Positions 11,351 through 24,133 of a stretch of 64,000 bases of DNA are shown in pieces. The notes below the pieces were generated by a model. The model was not told the origin of the DNA. It worked only from the letters and a program-made list of their open reading frames with translations, and did not search any database. Numbering within the stretch: the first letter of the stretch is position 1; every line of letters begins with the position of its first letter. Both the position numbers and the translations under genes were made by a program. Origin of the DNA: Halomonas campaniensis (lineage in GTDB: Bacteria; Pseudomonadota; Gammaproteobacteria; Pseudomonadales; Halomonadaceae); the NCBI RefSeq assembly GCF_014193375.1, contig NZ_JACHZF010000019.1, positions 1-64,000 of the forward strand, in the 5' to 3' direction.

Positions 11351-12253
11351 TCAGGAGTCCTCGTGTCGGGTGGCTGGGGGGTGAGGGTCCGCCATCGGCA
11401 GGCGGAAGAAGGCCCGGGCCGTGCGGGTGGTCGCCGCCGCCAGCTCGGCCTCGTCGATGCCGCGCCAGTGGGCGATCTCGCGCACGATCCACGGCAGCAG
11501 GGCCGGCTCGTGGCGCCTGCCCTTGAGTTTGGCAGGTAAATTGCGCGGCAGCAGGTAGGGGCAGTCGGTTTCCACCATCAGGCGGTTCAGGGGAATCTCG
11601 TCGACCAGCTCGCGCAGGTGGTGCCCGCGGCGCTCGTCGCACAGCCAGCCGGTCAGGCCGACATGCAGGTCGAGATCCAGGTAGCCGAACAGGGTGTCGC
11701 GATCGGCGGTGAAGCAGTGCACCACGGCGTCACCGATGTCGTCGCGCCAGGCGTGCAGCATCTCGCGCATGCGCCGGCCCGCGTCGCGCTCATGCAGGAA
11801 CAGCGGCTTGCCGCTCTGTGCCGACAGGCCCAGCTGGGCCTCGAAGGCGCGCTCCTGTTCGGCGGGCGTGGAGAAGTTGCGGTTGAAGTCGAGCCCGCAC
11901 TCGCCTACCGCCACGACCTCGGGCTGGCGATGCAGGTCGGCCATGGCGGCGGCGAGGCCGGCGTCCCAGCGGCTGGCGTCGTGGGGGTGCACCCCGGCGG
12001 TGGCATACAGGGCCAGCCCGGCGTCGGCATGGCGGCGGGCCATGGCCACGGCCTGTTCGGCGTGCTCGCGGTCGGTGCCGGTGAGGATCAGGGTGGTGAC
12101 GTTGGCGGCGCGGGCGCGGGCCAGCACCGCCGGCAGGTCGCGGGCGAAGCTCTCGTGGGTCAGGTTGGCGCCAATGTCCACCAGCGGGGCGGCGGCGCGG
12201 AAGCGCAGCGCCTGGGGCAGGAAGTCATCGAAGCCGTCGGTCGGTTCAGCCAA
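11351..12253 (-). CDS. tatD: TatD-family metal-dependent hydrolase (putative 3'-5' DNase)
   Basis: TIM-barrel amidohydrolase of 300 aa. Family members cleave DNA or RNA from the 3' end or remove D-aminoacyl groups, using two metal ions. Visible ligand segments are VDIGANLTHESF at the N-terminus, AVGECGLDFNRNF, HERDAGRRM, VVHCFTADRD, and VETDCPYLLPRNL near the C-terminus. The N-terminal DIGANLTH has Asn in place of the second His of the usual HxH motif, as in the TatD/YcfH subgroup. I chose the TTG at 12253 because AGGAG lies about 7 bases upstream and the reading frame's longer N-terminus is not family-like. It is operonic with the exonuclease-like gene. Confidence 0.88.
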   Translation of the reverse strand: MAEPTDGFDDFLPQALRFRAAAPLVDIGANLTHESFARDLPAVLARARAANVTTLILTGTDREHAEQAVAMARRHADAGLALYATAGVHPHDASRWDAGLAAAMADLHRQPEVVAVGECGLDFNRNFSTPAEQERAFEAQLGLSAQSGKPLFLHERDAGRRMREMLHAWRDDIGDAVVHCFTADRDTLFGYLDLDLHVGLTGWLCDERRGHHLRELVDEIPLNRLMVETDCPYLLPRNLPAKLKGRRHEPALLPWIVREIAHWRGIDEAELAAATTRTARAFFRLPMADPHPPATRHEDS

Positions 12254-12399
12254 GGCGGAGCTCCTGTGGTCGTGATGGCCGGATCGTCGGGGCGCGCCGC
12301 AGTTTACTCGGGAATGGCGGAGGTCACCATGGCGGCACGGCCACGGCGGGCCGGAGTTGCGATACACTAGCCGCCTTCGCGATTCGATGAGGTGTGTGC

Positions 12400-14355
<1,956 letters not shown>

Positions 14356-14357
14356 GA

Positions 14358-14378
14358 AAGGCGCCCAGCGGGCGCCTT
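14358..14378. terminator. Bidirectional terminator between uup and the usp gene
   Basis: Perfect stem AAGGCGCCC / GGGCGCCTT with a 3-base AGC loop lies between convergent genes. The T tract is short on both strands. Confidence 0.7.
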
Positions 14379-14397
14379 GGGAGTGGCAGGGAAGCGG

Positions 14398-14850
14398 TTA
14401 CTCGGCGCTCTCGCCTTTCTTGCCCACGCGTACGGCGAGCACGTCGCACTGGGCACCGTGCAGTACGCCGGTGGAGGTGGAGCCCAGCAGCAGGGCGAAG
14501 CCGTGGCGGCCGTGGGAACCGACCACGATCAGGTCCACGCCGTTCTCCTCCGCGAAGCGGTGGATCTCGGTGTCGGGCATGCCCACCAGCACGTGCTGGT
14601 CCTCCTTGGCCACATGGGGGTCGGCGATCTCGGCCAGCCGCTGCTTGGCATGCTCGTCGAGTTGGTCCTGGATACTGGTCAGGTCCATGGGGATGTCGCC
14701 GCCGTAGGCGAAGCCCAGCGGCTCCAGGGTGTGCATGATCGACAGCTTGGCCTGGTTGCGGTCGGCGATCTGGTGGGCACGCTCCAGCACCTTGTGAGAG
14801 TCCTTGGTCAGGTCGACGGCGACCAGCACATGGCGGTATTCGTTGCTCAT
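14398..14850 (-). CDS. Universal stress protein A family
   Basis: Cytoplasmic 150-aa protein with the Usp alpha/beta fold, which binds ATP and often dimerises and is induced in growth arrest. The N-terminal strand YRHVLVAVDLTKDS and the C-terminal nucleotide-loop motif VGSHGRHGFALLLGSTS (pattern G-x2-G-x9-G-S/T) are intact, so ATP binding is likely. The start at 14850 has GGAG upstream. It is monocistronic and shares the upstream region with the divergent 176-aa membrane-anchored gene. The exact Usp subgroup is not assignable from sequence. Confidence 0.92.
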   Translation of the reverse strand: MSNEYRHVLVAVDLTKDSHKVLERAHQIADRNQAKLSIMHTLEPLGFAYGGDIPMDLTSIQDQLDEHAKQRLAEIADPHVAKEDQHVLVGMPDTEIHRFAEENGVDLIVVGSHGRHGFALLLGSTSTGVLHGAQCDVLAVRVGKKGESAE

Positions 14851-14970
14851 GGGGAGCTCCTTGGCAGGGGTCCAACGGGTTGGGCGGTATGCCTTCACTC
14901 TAGGCCGCGTCGCGTGCCAAGACAACGACTTGTATCAAGATTCACGCATCAACCCTGTCGGGAGAGAGGC

Positions 14971-15501
14971 ATGGCCTGGTTCTTCATTCTATTCGCCCTG
15001 ATGCTGGTGATCTCACCGGTGATGTGGCTCAAGCCGAGCCCCCGCCAGCGGCGTATCGCCGCCCTGCGCAGCCAGGTCATGAGGGCGGGCGTCAGCGTCA
15101 AGCTGGAGTCGCCGCCGCTGCACGGCATCAAGACGGCGATGCCGGTCTATCGCTGGCACTACCCGCAGGAGCGGCCGGGTCCCGACTTCCTGCTGGTGCG
15201 CGACAGCCATGCCGCCGACGCCCTCAAGCCGTTTGCCCACGGCTGGCGATGGCGCCACGAGCCCCTGCGGCCCCTGCCCGCCCCCCTGGAGACGCGGCTC
15301 AGGTCGCTGCTGGGCCGACTGCCGCAGGATGCGCTGGTGGTGGAGTCCGGCGCTCGCGCGCTGGGCCTCTGGTGGCACGAGTCCCAGGGCTTCGAGCGCG
15401 TCTCGACCTACCTGGAGGATTTTCAGGCGCTGCGCGACGGGCTCGCCGGTCGCCCGGACGACCCGACGGCCGCCTCTGCCTTCGGCGGGGGCGGCGAGTA
15501 G
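14971..15501 (+). CDS. Membrane-anchored hypothetical protein, 176 aa
   Basis: The protein starts with one hydrophobic helix (AWFFILFALMLVISPVMW) and continues with a basic cytoplasmic-type region (KPSPRQRRIAALRSQVMR), so it is probably an N-in single-pass inner-membrane protein with a globular domain. Two WRW/WWH-like aromatic clusters occur in the soluble part, and the tail (AASAFGGGGE) is flexible. I do not recognise the family. The start is supported by GGGAGAGAGG 5-14 bases upstream. The gene converges with the MarR regulator, leaving 9 bases between them. Confidence 0.75.
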   Translation: MAWFFILFALMLVISPVMWLKPSPRQRRIAALRSQVMRAGVSVKLESPPLHGIKTAMPVYRWHYPQERPGPDFLLVRDSHAADALKPFAHGWRWRHEPLRPLPAPLETRLRSLLGRLPQDALVVESGARALGLWWHESQGFERVSTYLEDFQALRDGLAGRPDDPTAASAFGGGGE

Positions 15502-15510
15502 GTCGGCGGA

Positions 15511-15954
15511 TCAGCCCTCGGCGTCGCGGGCCTGGATCGCCAGCCCGTTGTCCTCGATGCGCGAGAGCAGCTCGGAGAGGGTGGCCACGTCCTGGTCGCT
15601 CAGGCCGGCCAGCATCTCGGCCCGGGCCTGGGTCACTACCTGCTCGATCTGTTCCAGCAGGGGGGTGGCCTCCCGGGTGAGGTAGACGCGCTTGGTGCGG
15701 CGGTCCTGGTCGCAGGGCTGGCGCTCGATCAGGCCCTGCTCGGAGAGCTGGTCGAGGGTGCGGACCAGGGAGGGCGCCTCGACGCCGATGGCGCGGGCCA
15801 GGTCGCACTGGGGCTGGCCGTCACCCAGCCGCCACAGGTGGTAGAGGGTGACCCAGCGGGTCTGGGTCAGCCCCAGCGGTGCCAGGCGCTCGTCGATGAT
15901 CGCGCGCCACAGGCGTGGCACGCGGCTGAGCTGGAAACCGATGTTCTGATGCAT
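15511..15954 (-). CDS. MarR/SlyA-family transcriptional regulator
   Basis: Dimeric winged-helix DNA-binding protein of about 147 aa. The sequence RLAPLGLTQTRWVTLYHLWRL is characteristic of SlyA-type proteins, followed by a helix-turn-helix (CDLARAIGVEAPSLVRTLDQ) and wing (RQPCDQDRRTKRVYLT). A C-terminal helix (TPLLEQIEQVVTQARAEML) contributes to dimerisation. Such regulators often respond to small phenolic ligands or act as anti-silencers. ATG 15954 was chosen over an in-frame TTG at 15972; neither has a strong ribosome-binding site. The adjacent DUF5924/DUF2914 gene is upstream in the same orientation but 66 bases away; regulation of it is possible and unproven. Confidence 0.88.
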   Translation of the reverse strand: MHQNIGFQLSRVPRLWRAIIDERLAPLGLTQTRWVTLYHLWRLGDGQPQCDLARAIGVEAPSLVRTLDQLSEQGLIERQPCDQDRRTKRVYLTREATPLLEQIEQVVTQARAEMLAGLSDQDVATLSELLSRIEDNGLAIQARDAEG

Positions 15955-16020
15955 GGGGACTCTGGATTCCAAGGGGCGTCACGGGATTGTCCGAACCCCC
16001 CGCGTGGAATGCAAGCAGGC

Positions 16021-17343
16021 TTACCGTTCGTCACTCGCCTTGTCTTCCGCCGCCGGCTCGGCCGCCTCCCCCGTGGGCAGCGCCTCGCTCGCTTCCCGAG
16101 GCGGAGTGTCCTCGGCGGCCTGCGCTGACGGGGCCTCCTCGCCCGGTTCCGGTGGCGGGTCGTCGCCGGTGTCCTCCCGCGGCGCTGCCGACATGCCGGG
16201 TACCAGGTGCCGCCAGTCGAGCCCCGGCAGGCCAGGGGGCGACAGCGGCCTGCCGTCGGCCAGGGTGCCCCCCTCGCCGTCATCGACGGTGAAGCGCAAC
16301 ACGCCGATCCGCTGGCCGCTGTCGGTCATCACGTCGATCCGCCAGCGTCCCGCCGGCGACGCCGGAAAGTTCTCCTTGTGGCTCCAGGCCCGGTAGCCCG
16401 CCTCGCGGCCGCCCTCGATCACCAGCGGAATGCGGTCGATCACCTCGCCCTGGTGTCGCCATACGTGGAACACCTCCTCCCGAAGCCCCCGCGGCGCACG
16501 AATCGCCGTGTAGGCGTAGAGCCCGCTGCCGGCCAGCGCCTCGGGGGTCAGCCTGAGGCTGCCCAGCGGCGCTCTGGCCTCGCTGTCGAAGCCCGGCGAC
16601 AGTGCCATGGCACTGATCCACAGGTTGGCAGGCGGGACCCAGACGCGCCCGAACCAGGCGGCGCCGGCCAGCACCGGCAGCAGTGCCGCGATCATCACCC
16701 AGCGTCGCGGCGCCTTGCGGCCCAGCAGGTGCAGCAGGCTCGGCAGGCTGAACAGCAGCATGGCGGCCAGCGCCAGCTTGAGGCTCTGGCCGGTGGTCAG
16801 CTGGAGCATGATCGGCAGGGTGACCAGCACCACTAGGAAGACACACTGGGCGTGGAAGGCGAAGTAGAGCCAGCGGAAGCGGTCCGCCACCCGGTAGTAG
16901 AGCGGGTCGATGATGGAGAACAGCGCCATGCCGAGCAGCAGCAGGGTGAACAGCGCCTGGCCGCTGCTCCAGACGGTGGTGGCGAGCAGGAAGGGCAGCG
17001 AGAAGAACAGCGTCTCCTGGTGGATCATCTGGGCGATGAACAGGGTGACGCCATGGGGCAGGGTGGGGTAGCCGCGTCGCGCCAGCAGCCGGCCGATCAG
17101 GCTCTCGAAGAGCAGCAGCAGCCAGGCGGCCAGCATCCCCAGCGCCAGCAGCGCCCCCAGCCACTGCTGGCGATCCACCAGGAAGAAGCTGCCGAGCCCT
17201 GCCGCGAAGGCGGCCGGCGGCCATAGCCAGCTCCAGGGGCGCAGTCGTTCCACCAGGCGCTCGACCCGCTGCTGGAAGGCATGCAGCTGCGGGGGGCTTC
17301 GCGGCGGGTCGTCGGGCGCTGGACTGGCTGAGGGGCGTGGCAT
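16021..17343 (-). CDS. DUF5924/DUF2914 family membrane protein
   Basis: Inner-membrane protein of 440 aa. After a polar N-terminus rich in Pro there are about seven to eight transmembrane helices (residues about 40-240). A periplasmic beta-rich domain follows (about 250-385, containing LREEVFHVWRHQGEVIDRI and WRIDVMTDSGQRIGVLRF), typical of DUF2914. The last 55 residues are an acidic low-complexity tail rich in Glu, Pro and Ala. Family function is unknown. It is divergent from fadB with 192 bases between the starts. An AGGATAGCC motif lies about 10 bases before its start. Confidence 0.85.
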   Translation of the reverse strand: MPRPSASPAPDDPPRSPPQLHAFQQRVERLVERLRPWSWLWPPAAFAAGLGSFFLVDRQQWLGALLALGMLAAWLLLLFESLIGRLLARRGYPTLPHGVTLFIAQMIHQETLFFSLPFLLATTVWSSGQALFTLLLLGMALFSIIDPLYYRVADRFRWLYFAFHAQCVFLVVLVTLPIMLQLTTGQSLKLALAAMLLFSLPSLLHLLGRKAPRRWVMIAALLPVLAGAAWFGRVWVPPANLWISAMALSPGFDSEARAPLGSLRLTPEALAGSGLYAYTAIRAPRGLREEVFHVWRHQGEVIDRIPLVIEGGREAGYRAWSHKENFPASPAGRWRIDVMTDSGQRIGVLRFTVDDGEGGTLADGRPLSPPGLPGLDWRHLVPGMSAAPREDTGDDPPPEPGEEAPSAQAAEDTPPREASEALPTGEAAEPAAEDKASDER

Positions 17344-17464
17344 GGAGGTCGGCTATCCTGATCGAAGTGAGGAAGTGACGCGCCAGGTTGTTACCTTAGC
17401 AGCGTTCGCCGGTGGCGGTATCGTGCGCCCCGGTCGATTAGGTGGCAGGCGATGATGGGAGGGG

Positions 17465-17518
17465 TTGACGTTTGCGCAGGAGTGAACCAAGCTGTGTGCA
17501 TTCAAACGGCCGTATGAA
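17465..17518 (+). promoter_or_regulatory. fadBA promoter region with PsrA-like palindrome
   Basis: A possible -35 TTGACG (17465-17470) is followed by a weak -10. An 18-base near-palindrome TTCAAACGGCCGTATGAA (17501-17518, one symmetric mismatch) lies just before the ribosome-binding site of fadB, at or near the expected transcription start. Its core CAAAC-N4-GTATG is one base from the PsrA-type operator pattern (C/G)AAAC-N2-4-GTTT(G/C). The regulator identity is inference. Confidence 0.45.
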
Positions 17519-17535
17519 ATCGGGAGATTCGCGGA

Positions 17536-20923
<3,388 letters not shown>

Positions 20924-20964
20924 CCGAGCGCCGGCGGCACGCCGGCGCCCTCGACATCGCCCAC

Positions 20965-20998
20965 ACGCCGGCGGCACCCCTCGGGGTGCCGCCGGCGT
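20965..20998. terminator. Long perfect hairpin after fadBA
   Basis: A 16-bp perfect inverted repeat, ACGCCGGCGGCACCCC / GGGGTGCCGCCGGCGT, has only a 2-base gap (effective 4-base loop). No T tract is present, so it may be a rho-dependent terminator or a stabilising 3' end. It lies between the convergent fadA and TAXI genes. Confidence 0.65.
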
Positions 20999-21013
20999 CG
21001 TCGTCCTGGCGGG

Positions 21014-21994
21014 TCAACGGATCACTTCCGCGGTCATGGCGCCGTCGTCGAGCCAGCCCTGTTCGCGGTAGTAGCGCAGCGCCCCCTCGTGGAGCGGGGC
21101 GGTGAGCCCATCGCGGATCATCGCCTGCGGGGTGAGCATGCCGAAGGCGGGATGGTGGGCCTTGAAGCGCTGGAAGTTGTCGAAGACCCCGGCGACCAGC
21201 CGGTAGACCTGTTCCGGGTCGGTGTCGGCCGAGGCCACCAGGGTGGCCCGCACGCCAAAGGTCCTGACGGCCGGCTGGTCGGGGCCGTACAGGCCGCCGG
21301 CGATCCAGGCAGGGCTGAAGAACGGGTAGGCCTCGACCAGTCGGTCGATGGCGTCGCCTTCCACGTCGATCAGCTCGGCATTGCAGAGGCGAATGGCCTG
21401 GGCCACCGAGGCGTTGGGATGGCCCACGGTATAGACCATGGCGTCGATGTTGCCGTGGCAGAGTTCCATCGCCTGCTGGTCGGCGGGCAGGTCGTTGACC
21501 ATGCGGAAGCTGCTGCGGCTCCAGCCCCGACTATCCATCAGGCGCAGCATGGTGCCGCGCTGCCCCGAACCGGGATTGCCGATGTTCACCGAGCGCTGCA
21601 GCAGGTCGTCGAAGGCGTGGATCCCGGCATCGCGACGCACCACCAGGGTGAAGGGTTCGCTGTGCAACGAGAACAGCGAGCGCAGGCCAGCATCCGGCCC
21701 GGCCGCACGGAAGGCCTCGCTGCCGTTGACGGCATAGAAGTGGATGTCCGACTGGGCCAACGCCACCTCCACGTCTCCCTGCCGCACGGCCCGCAGGTTC
21801 GCGCTGGAGCCGTCACTGGATTCGGCGGTGCAGGGAATGTCCACCACCCGGCAGATGGCGCGTCCGGCGAGGTGGTAGACGCCGGCCGGACTGGCCGTGG
21901 CGATGGTCAGGGCAGAGTCGGCTTGCGTCGATGACGGGGCCCAGAGGAACAGGCTGGTCAGGCCGATGGCCAGCAGCCCAGCAGATCGTTTCAT
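21014..21994 (-). CDS. TAXI-family TRAP transporter solute-binding protein
   Basis: Periplasmic binding protein of 326 aa. It has an N-terminal signal peptide (MKRSAGLLAIGLTSLFLW, cleavage likely after TQA at residue 25). The mature protein starts with the family pattern ALTIATASPAGVYHLAGRAICR. The central part shows NIGNPGSGQRGTMLRLM and VYTVGHPNASVAQA, typical of TAXI proteins that bind glutamate-like or other carboxylates. No fused TRAP membrane gene is adjacent, so it is an orphan or pairs with a transporter elsewhere. The ribosome-binding site lies within a hairpin that abuts the start codon. An 18-base near-palindrome lies about 138 bases upstream. Confidence 0.9.
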   Translation of the reverse strand: MKRSAGLLAIGLTSLFLWAPSSTQADSALTIATASPAGVYHLAGRAICRVVDIPCTAESSDGSSANLRAVRQGDVEVALAQSDIHFYAVNGSEAFRAAGPDAGLRSLFSLHSEPFTLVVRRDAGIHAFDDLLQRSVNIGNPGSGQRGTMLRLMDSRGWSRSSFRMVNDLPADQQAMELCHGNIDAMVYTVGHPNASVAQAIRLCNAELIDVEGDAIDRLVEAYPFFSPAWIAGGLYGPDQPAVRTFGVRATLVASADTDPEQVYRLVAGVFDNFQRFKAHHPAFGMLTPQAMIRDGLTAPLHEGALRYYREQGWLDDGAMTAEVIR

Positions 21995-22018
21995 GACTCA
22001 CCTCGCGTTGCGTGAGTC
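21995..22018 (-). promoter_or_regulatory. Hairpin over the ribosome-binding site of the TAXI gene
   Basis: On the minus strand GACTCAC and GTGAGTC (7 bp) flank a 10-base loop, and the 3' arm ends right before the ATG. The ribosome-binding sequence GAGGTGAG is at the loop end and in the 3' arm, so folding would hide it. Whether it regulates translation is not known. Confidence 0.4.
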
Positions 22019-22131
22019 GACCAGGGACGAGCATGACCAAGAGGGCCGGGCGGAAGCCGAAGGCGGGGTGACTTCTCTGCGTTGCTGGTCGACGGGCGGT
22101 ATTGTTGTGTTGTTGTTGTGCTTGTCTTGTT

Positions 22132-22149
22132 ATCGCTTGATCAGGCGAT
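22132..22149. promoter_or_regulatory. Near-perfect 18-bp palindrome upstream of the TAXI gene
   Basis: ATCGCTTGATCAGGCGAT is a palindrome except for one symmetric pair. It lies about 138 bases upstream of the TAXI start, in a 263-base gap (21995-22257) that holds no gene, and 109 bases downstream of the flavodoxin-fold gene. Its symmetry suggests a dimeric regulator site; no specific regulator is recognisable. Confidence 0.4.
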
Positions 22150-22257
22150 GCCGTTTTAGCAACGTCTTGATTATCCCTGCGTTGTCAGGAATCACTTGAG
22201 GTATAGCAGGTGGTGAAGAGTGGCAATGGCGTTTCAACGAAATTTTATCGCATAAGC

Positions 22258-22722
22258 TTAGATCGCGCTGTCCTCCAGCCCCGCGGCCACGGCCATGCCC
22301 AGCTCCTCCACCTGCTCGACGAAGGCCTCCTGCCACTCCCCGCGCAGCAGCAGCGGCGCCTGGACCCACCGCCAGCGCAGCCCGGTGACGATGCCCTCCA
22401 CGGCCCGGCGGGTGCCGGTGCCGTCGTGGCCGGCGCGGATATAGAGCGCACAGGGCAGGCCCTGCTTCTCCTCGAGTACCGGATAGTAGGAACGATCGAA
22501 GAAGTCCTTCAGGGCGCCGCTCATGTATCCCAGGTTCTCGGTGGTGCCGAGCAGGATGGCGTCGCAGGCCTGCACGTCCTCGGGGCCGGCCTCGAGGGGG
22601 GCCTTGACCACCACCTCCACGCCCTCGATCTCGGGGTGGCGGGCGCCCCGCTCGGCGGCCTCGCGCAGCCTGAGCGTATTGGGAGAGGGGGCATGGGCCA
22701 CGATCAGCAGACGCTTGTTCAT
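22258..22722 (-). CDS. Flavodoxin-fold FMN reductase family protein
   Basis: A 154-aa cytoplasmic protein with the FMN-binding signature of flavodoxin-like reductases. The first strand and phosphate-binding loop are KRLLIVAHAPSPNTLRLRE. The FMN loop region ILLGTTENLGYMSGALKDFF is typical of NADPH-dependent FMN reductase/NAD(P)H oxidoreductase proteins. It ends EDSAI without extensions, so it is near the short end of the family. Substrate cannot be named; chromate, quinone or azo reductase activity is common in the family. It shares a 73-bp divergent promoter region with the PEBP gene at 22796. Confidence 0.85.
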   Translation of the reverse strand: MNKRLLIVAHAPSPNTLRLREAAERGARHPEIEGVEVVVKAPLEAGPEDVQACDAILLGTTENLGYMSGALKDFFDRSYYPVLEEKQGLPCALYIRAGHDGTGTRRAVEGIVTGLRWRWVQAPLLLRGEWQEAFVEQVEELGMAVAAGLEDSAI

Positions 22723-22795
22723 GTTGACAGCTCCTGGGCATTTTCCGAGGCTGAGGTGGTTTGCACACGTTACCTATCGTTCAGGAGGATCCACG

Positions 22796-23272
22796 ATGGC
22801 ATTTGCCCTGTCGACCCTGCGGCTTACCAGCCCCGCCTTCGAGGATGGCGGTGCGATTCCCGCCCTCCACACCGGGGAGGGCGATGACCTCTCCCCGGCG
22901 CTGGCCTGGCAGGACGTACCTGAAGGGACCAAGAGCTTTGCGGTGATCTGCCACGACCCGGATGCGCCCCTGGTGCAGCACGGCGCCTACGGCTTCGTGC
23001 ACTGGGTGCTCTACAACCTGCCGGCCTCCACCACCTCCCTGGAGGAGGCGACCCGCGCCGGCACCCGCGGCAAGAACGACTTCGGCAAGACGGGCTACGG
23101 CGGCCCCATGCCCCCCGAGGGACACGGCCTGCATCGCTACTACTTCTGGGTGCTGGCGCTGGACAAGGCCACCGGCCTGCCCGAGGGGCTCAAGCTTCGC
23201 GACCTGCTCACCCAGATCGAGCCCCACCTGCTGGGCATGAACCGCCTGGTGGGCACCTATCGGCGCGGATGA
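22796..23272 (+). CDS. YbhB/YbcL family PEBP (Raf-kinase-inhibitor-like) protein
   Basis: Cytoplasmic 158-aa phosphatidylethanolamine-binding-protein fold. The conserved ligand-pocket motifs are present: VICHDPDAP, HWVLYNLP and YGGPMPPEGHGLHRYYFWV. The family has no settled bacterial role. The ATG at 22796 has the strong site AGGAGG 8-13 bases upstream. The next gene, a DCC-family protein, starts 19 bases after its stop, so the two probably form a transcription unit. Confidence 0.9.
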   Translation: MAFALSTLRLTSPAFEDGGAIPALHTGEGDDLSPALAWQDVPEGTKSFAVICHDPDAPLVQHGAYGFVHWVLYNLPASTTSLEEATRAGTRGKNDFGKTGYGGPMPPEGHGLHRYYFWVLALDKATGLPEGLKLRDLLTQIEPHLLGMNRLVGTYRRG

Positions 23273-23291
23273 CGACGGGACAGCACGTCGC

Positions 23292-23663
23292 ATGCATGAC
23301 TCCCCGCCACTCAGGGTCTACTACGATGGCATCTGCCCTGGCTGCCGGCGCGATCGCGCCCGCTACGAGCGCTGGGCGGGAGAGGCCGGCAAGCAGGTAG
23401 CATGGTGCGATGTGACCGAGCACCAGCAGGAGCTGCGCGACAAGGGTGTCGACCCTCGGGCCGCGCTGCTCTCCCTGCACGTGGAGGAGGAGGGCGGGCC
23501 CATCCGGGAAGGCATCGACGCCTATATCCTGCTGATGCGCCGGGTGCCTCGGCTCAGGCCCCTGGCCTGGCTGATCGGCCTGCCGGGGCTCAAGCCGGCG
23601 CTGCGCTGGCTCTATGATGGCTGGGTCAGGCGGCGCCTGGCCCGGGAAGGGCGCCTGCCGTGA
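23292..23663 (+). CDS. DCC-family (DUF393) thiol-disulfide oxidoreductase-like protein
   Basis: A 123-aa thioredoxin-like protein with the family start VYYDGICPGCRRD, in which Cys15 and Cys18 form the CxxC pair following an aspartate. The middle and C-terminal parts (LLMRRVPRLRPLAWLIGLPG) are hydrophobic with a likely membrane-contacting helix. Members are proposed to act in thiol-disulfide exchange or membrane-bound redox chemistry, but the function is unproven. It is probably cotranscribed with the PEBP gene upstream and converges with YjbQ (12 bases between). Confidence 0.85.
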   Translation: MHDSPPLRVYYDGICPGCRRDRARYERWAGEAGKQVAWCDVTEHQQELRDKGVDPRAALLSLHVEEEGGPIREGIDAYILLMRRVPRLRPLAWLIGLPGLKPALRWLYDGWVRRRLAREGRLP

Positions 23664-23675
23664 GGCCCGGCTTCC

Positions 23676-24098
23676 TCACGCCTTGCCGTTGAGGGTGGCG
23701 ATCAGCCGTCGTGGCCCGCCGTGGTCGCGGTGCTCCCCGATCCAGATCCCCTGCCAGGTGCCCAGTGCCAGGCGGCCATCGCGTACCGCCAGGGTCAGCT
23801 GGGTGCCCAGCAGGCTGGCGATGACGTGGGCCGGCATGTCGTCGGGCCCCTCCAGGGTATGGCGGAAATAGGGCAGGTCGCCCGGTACCAGCCGGCGCAG
23901 GAAGGCGTCCATGTCGTGGCGCACGTCGGGGTCGGCGTTCTCGTTGAGGGTCAGCGAGGCCGAGGTGTGCTGAAGCTGCAGGTGCAGGAGGCCCACCCGG
24001 CAGCGGGTGAGCTCCGGCACGGCCTCGACGACGCCCTCGGTGATCAGGTGGAAGCCCCGTGGCAGGGTGGGAAGTCGGATCTCGTGCTGGTGCCACAT
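23676..24098 (-). CDS. YjbQ/UPF0047 family protein (secondary thiamine-phosphate synthase-like)
   Basis: A 140-aa trimeric beta-rich protein. The family signature GLLHLQLQHTSASLTLNENA, containing the conserved HTSA motif, and the region DVRHDMDAFLRRLVP are present. Homologues show weak thiamine-phosphate synthase activity and can suppress thiamine auxotrophy, but the physiological role is unsettled. The ATG at 24098 has AGGAGG upstream. panE lies 35 bases upstream in the same orientation, so the two may be cotranscribed. Confidence 0.88.
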   Translation of the reverse strand: MWHQHEIRLPTLPRGFHLITEGVVEAVPELTRCRVGLLHLQLQHTSASLTLNENADPDVRHDMDAFLRRLVPGDLPYFRHTLEGPDDMPAHVIASLLGTQLTLAVRDGRLALGTWQGIWIGEHRDHGGPRRLIATLNGKA

Positions 24099-24133
24099 GC
24101 CAGCCTCCTAGTGTCGATCAGGGAAAAGACGGT

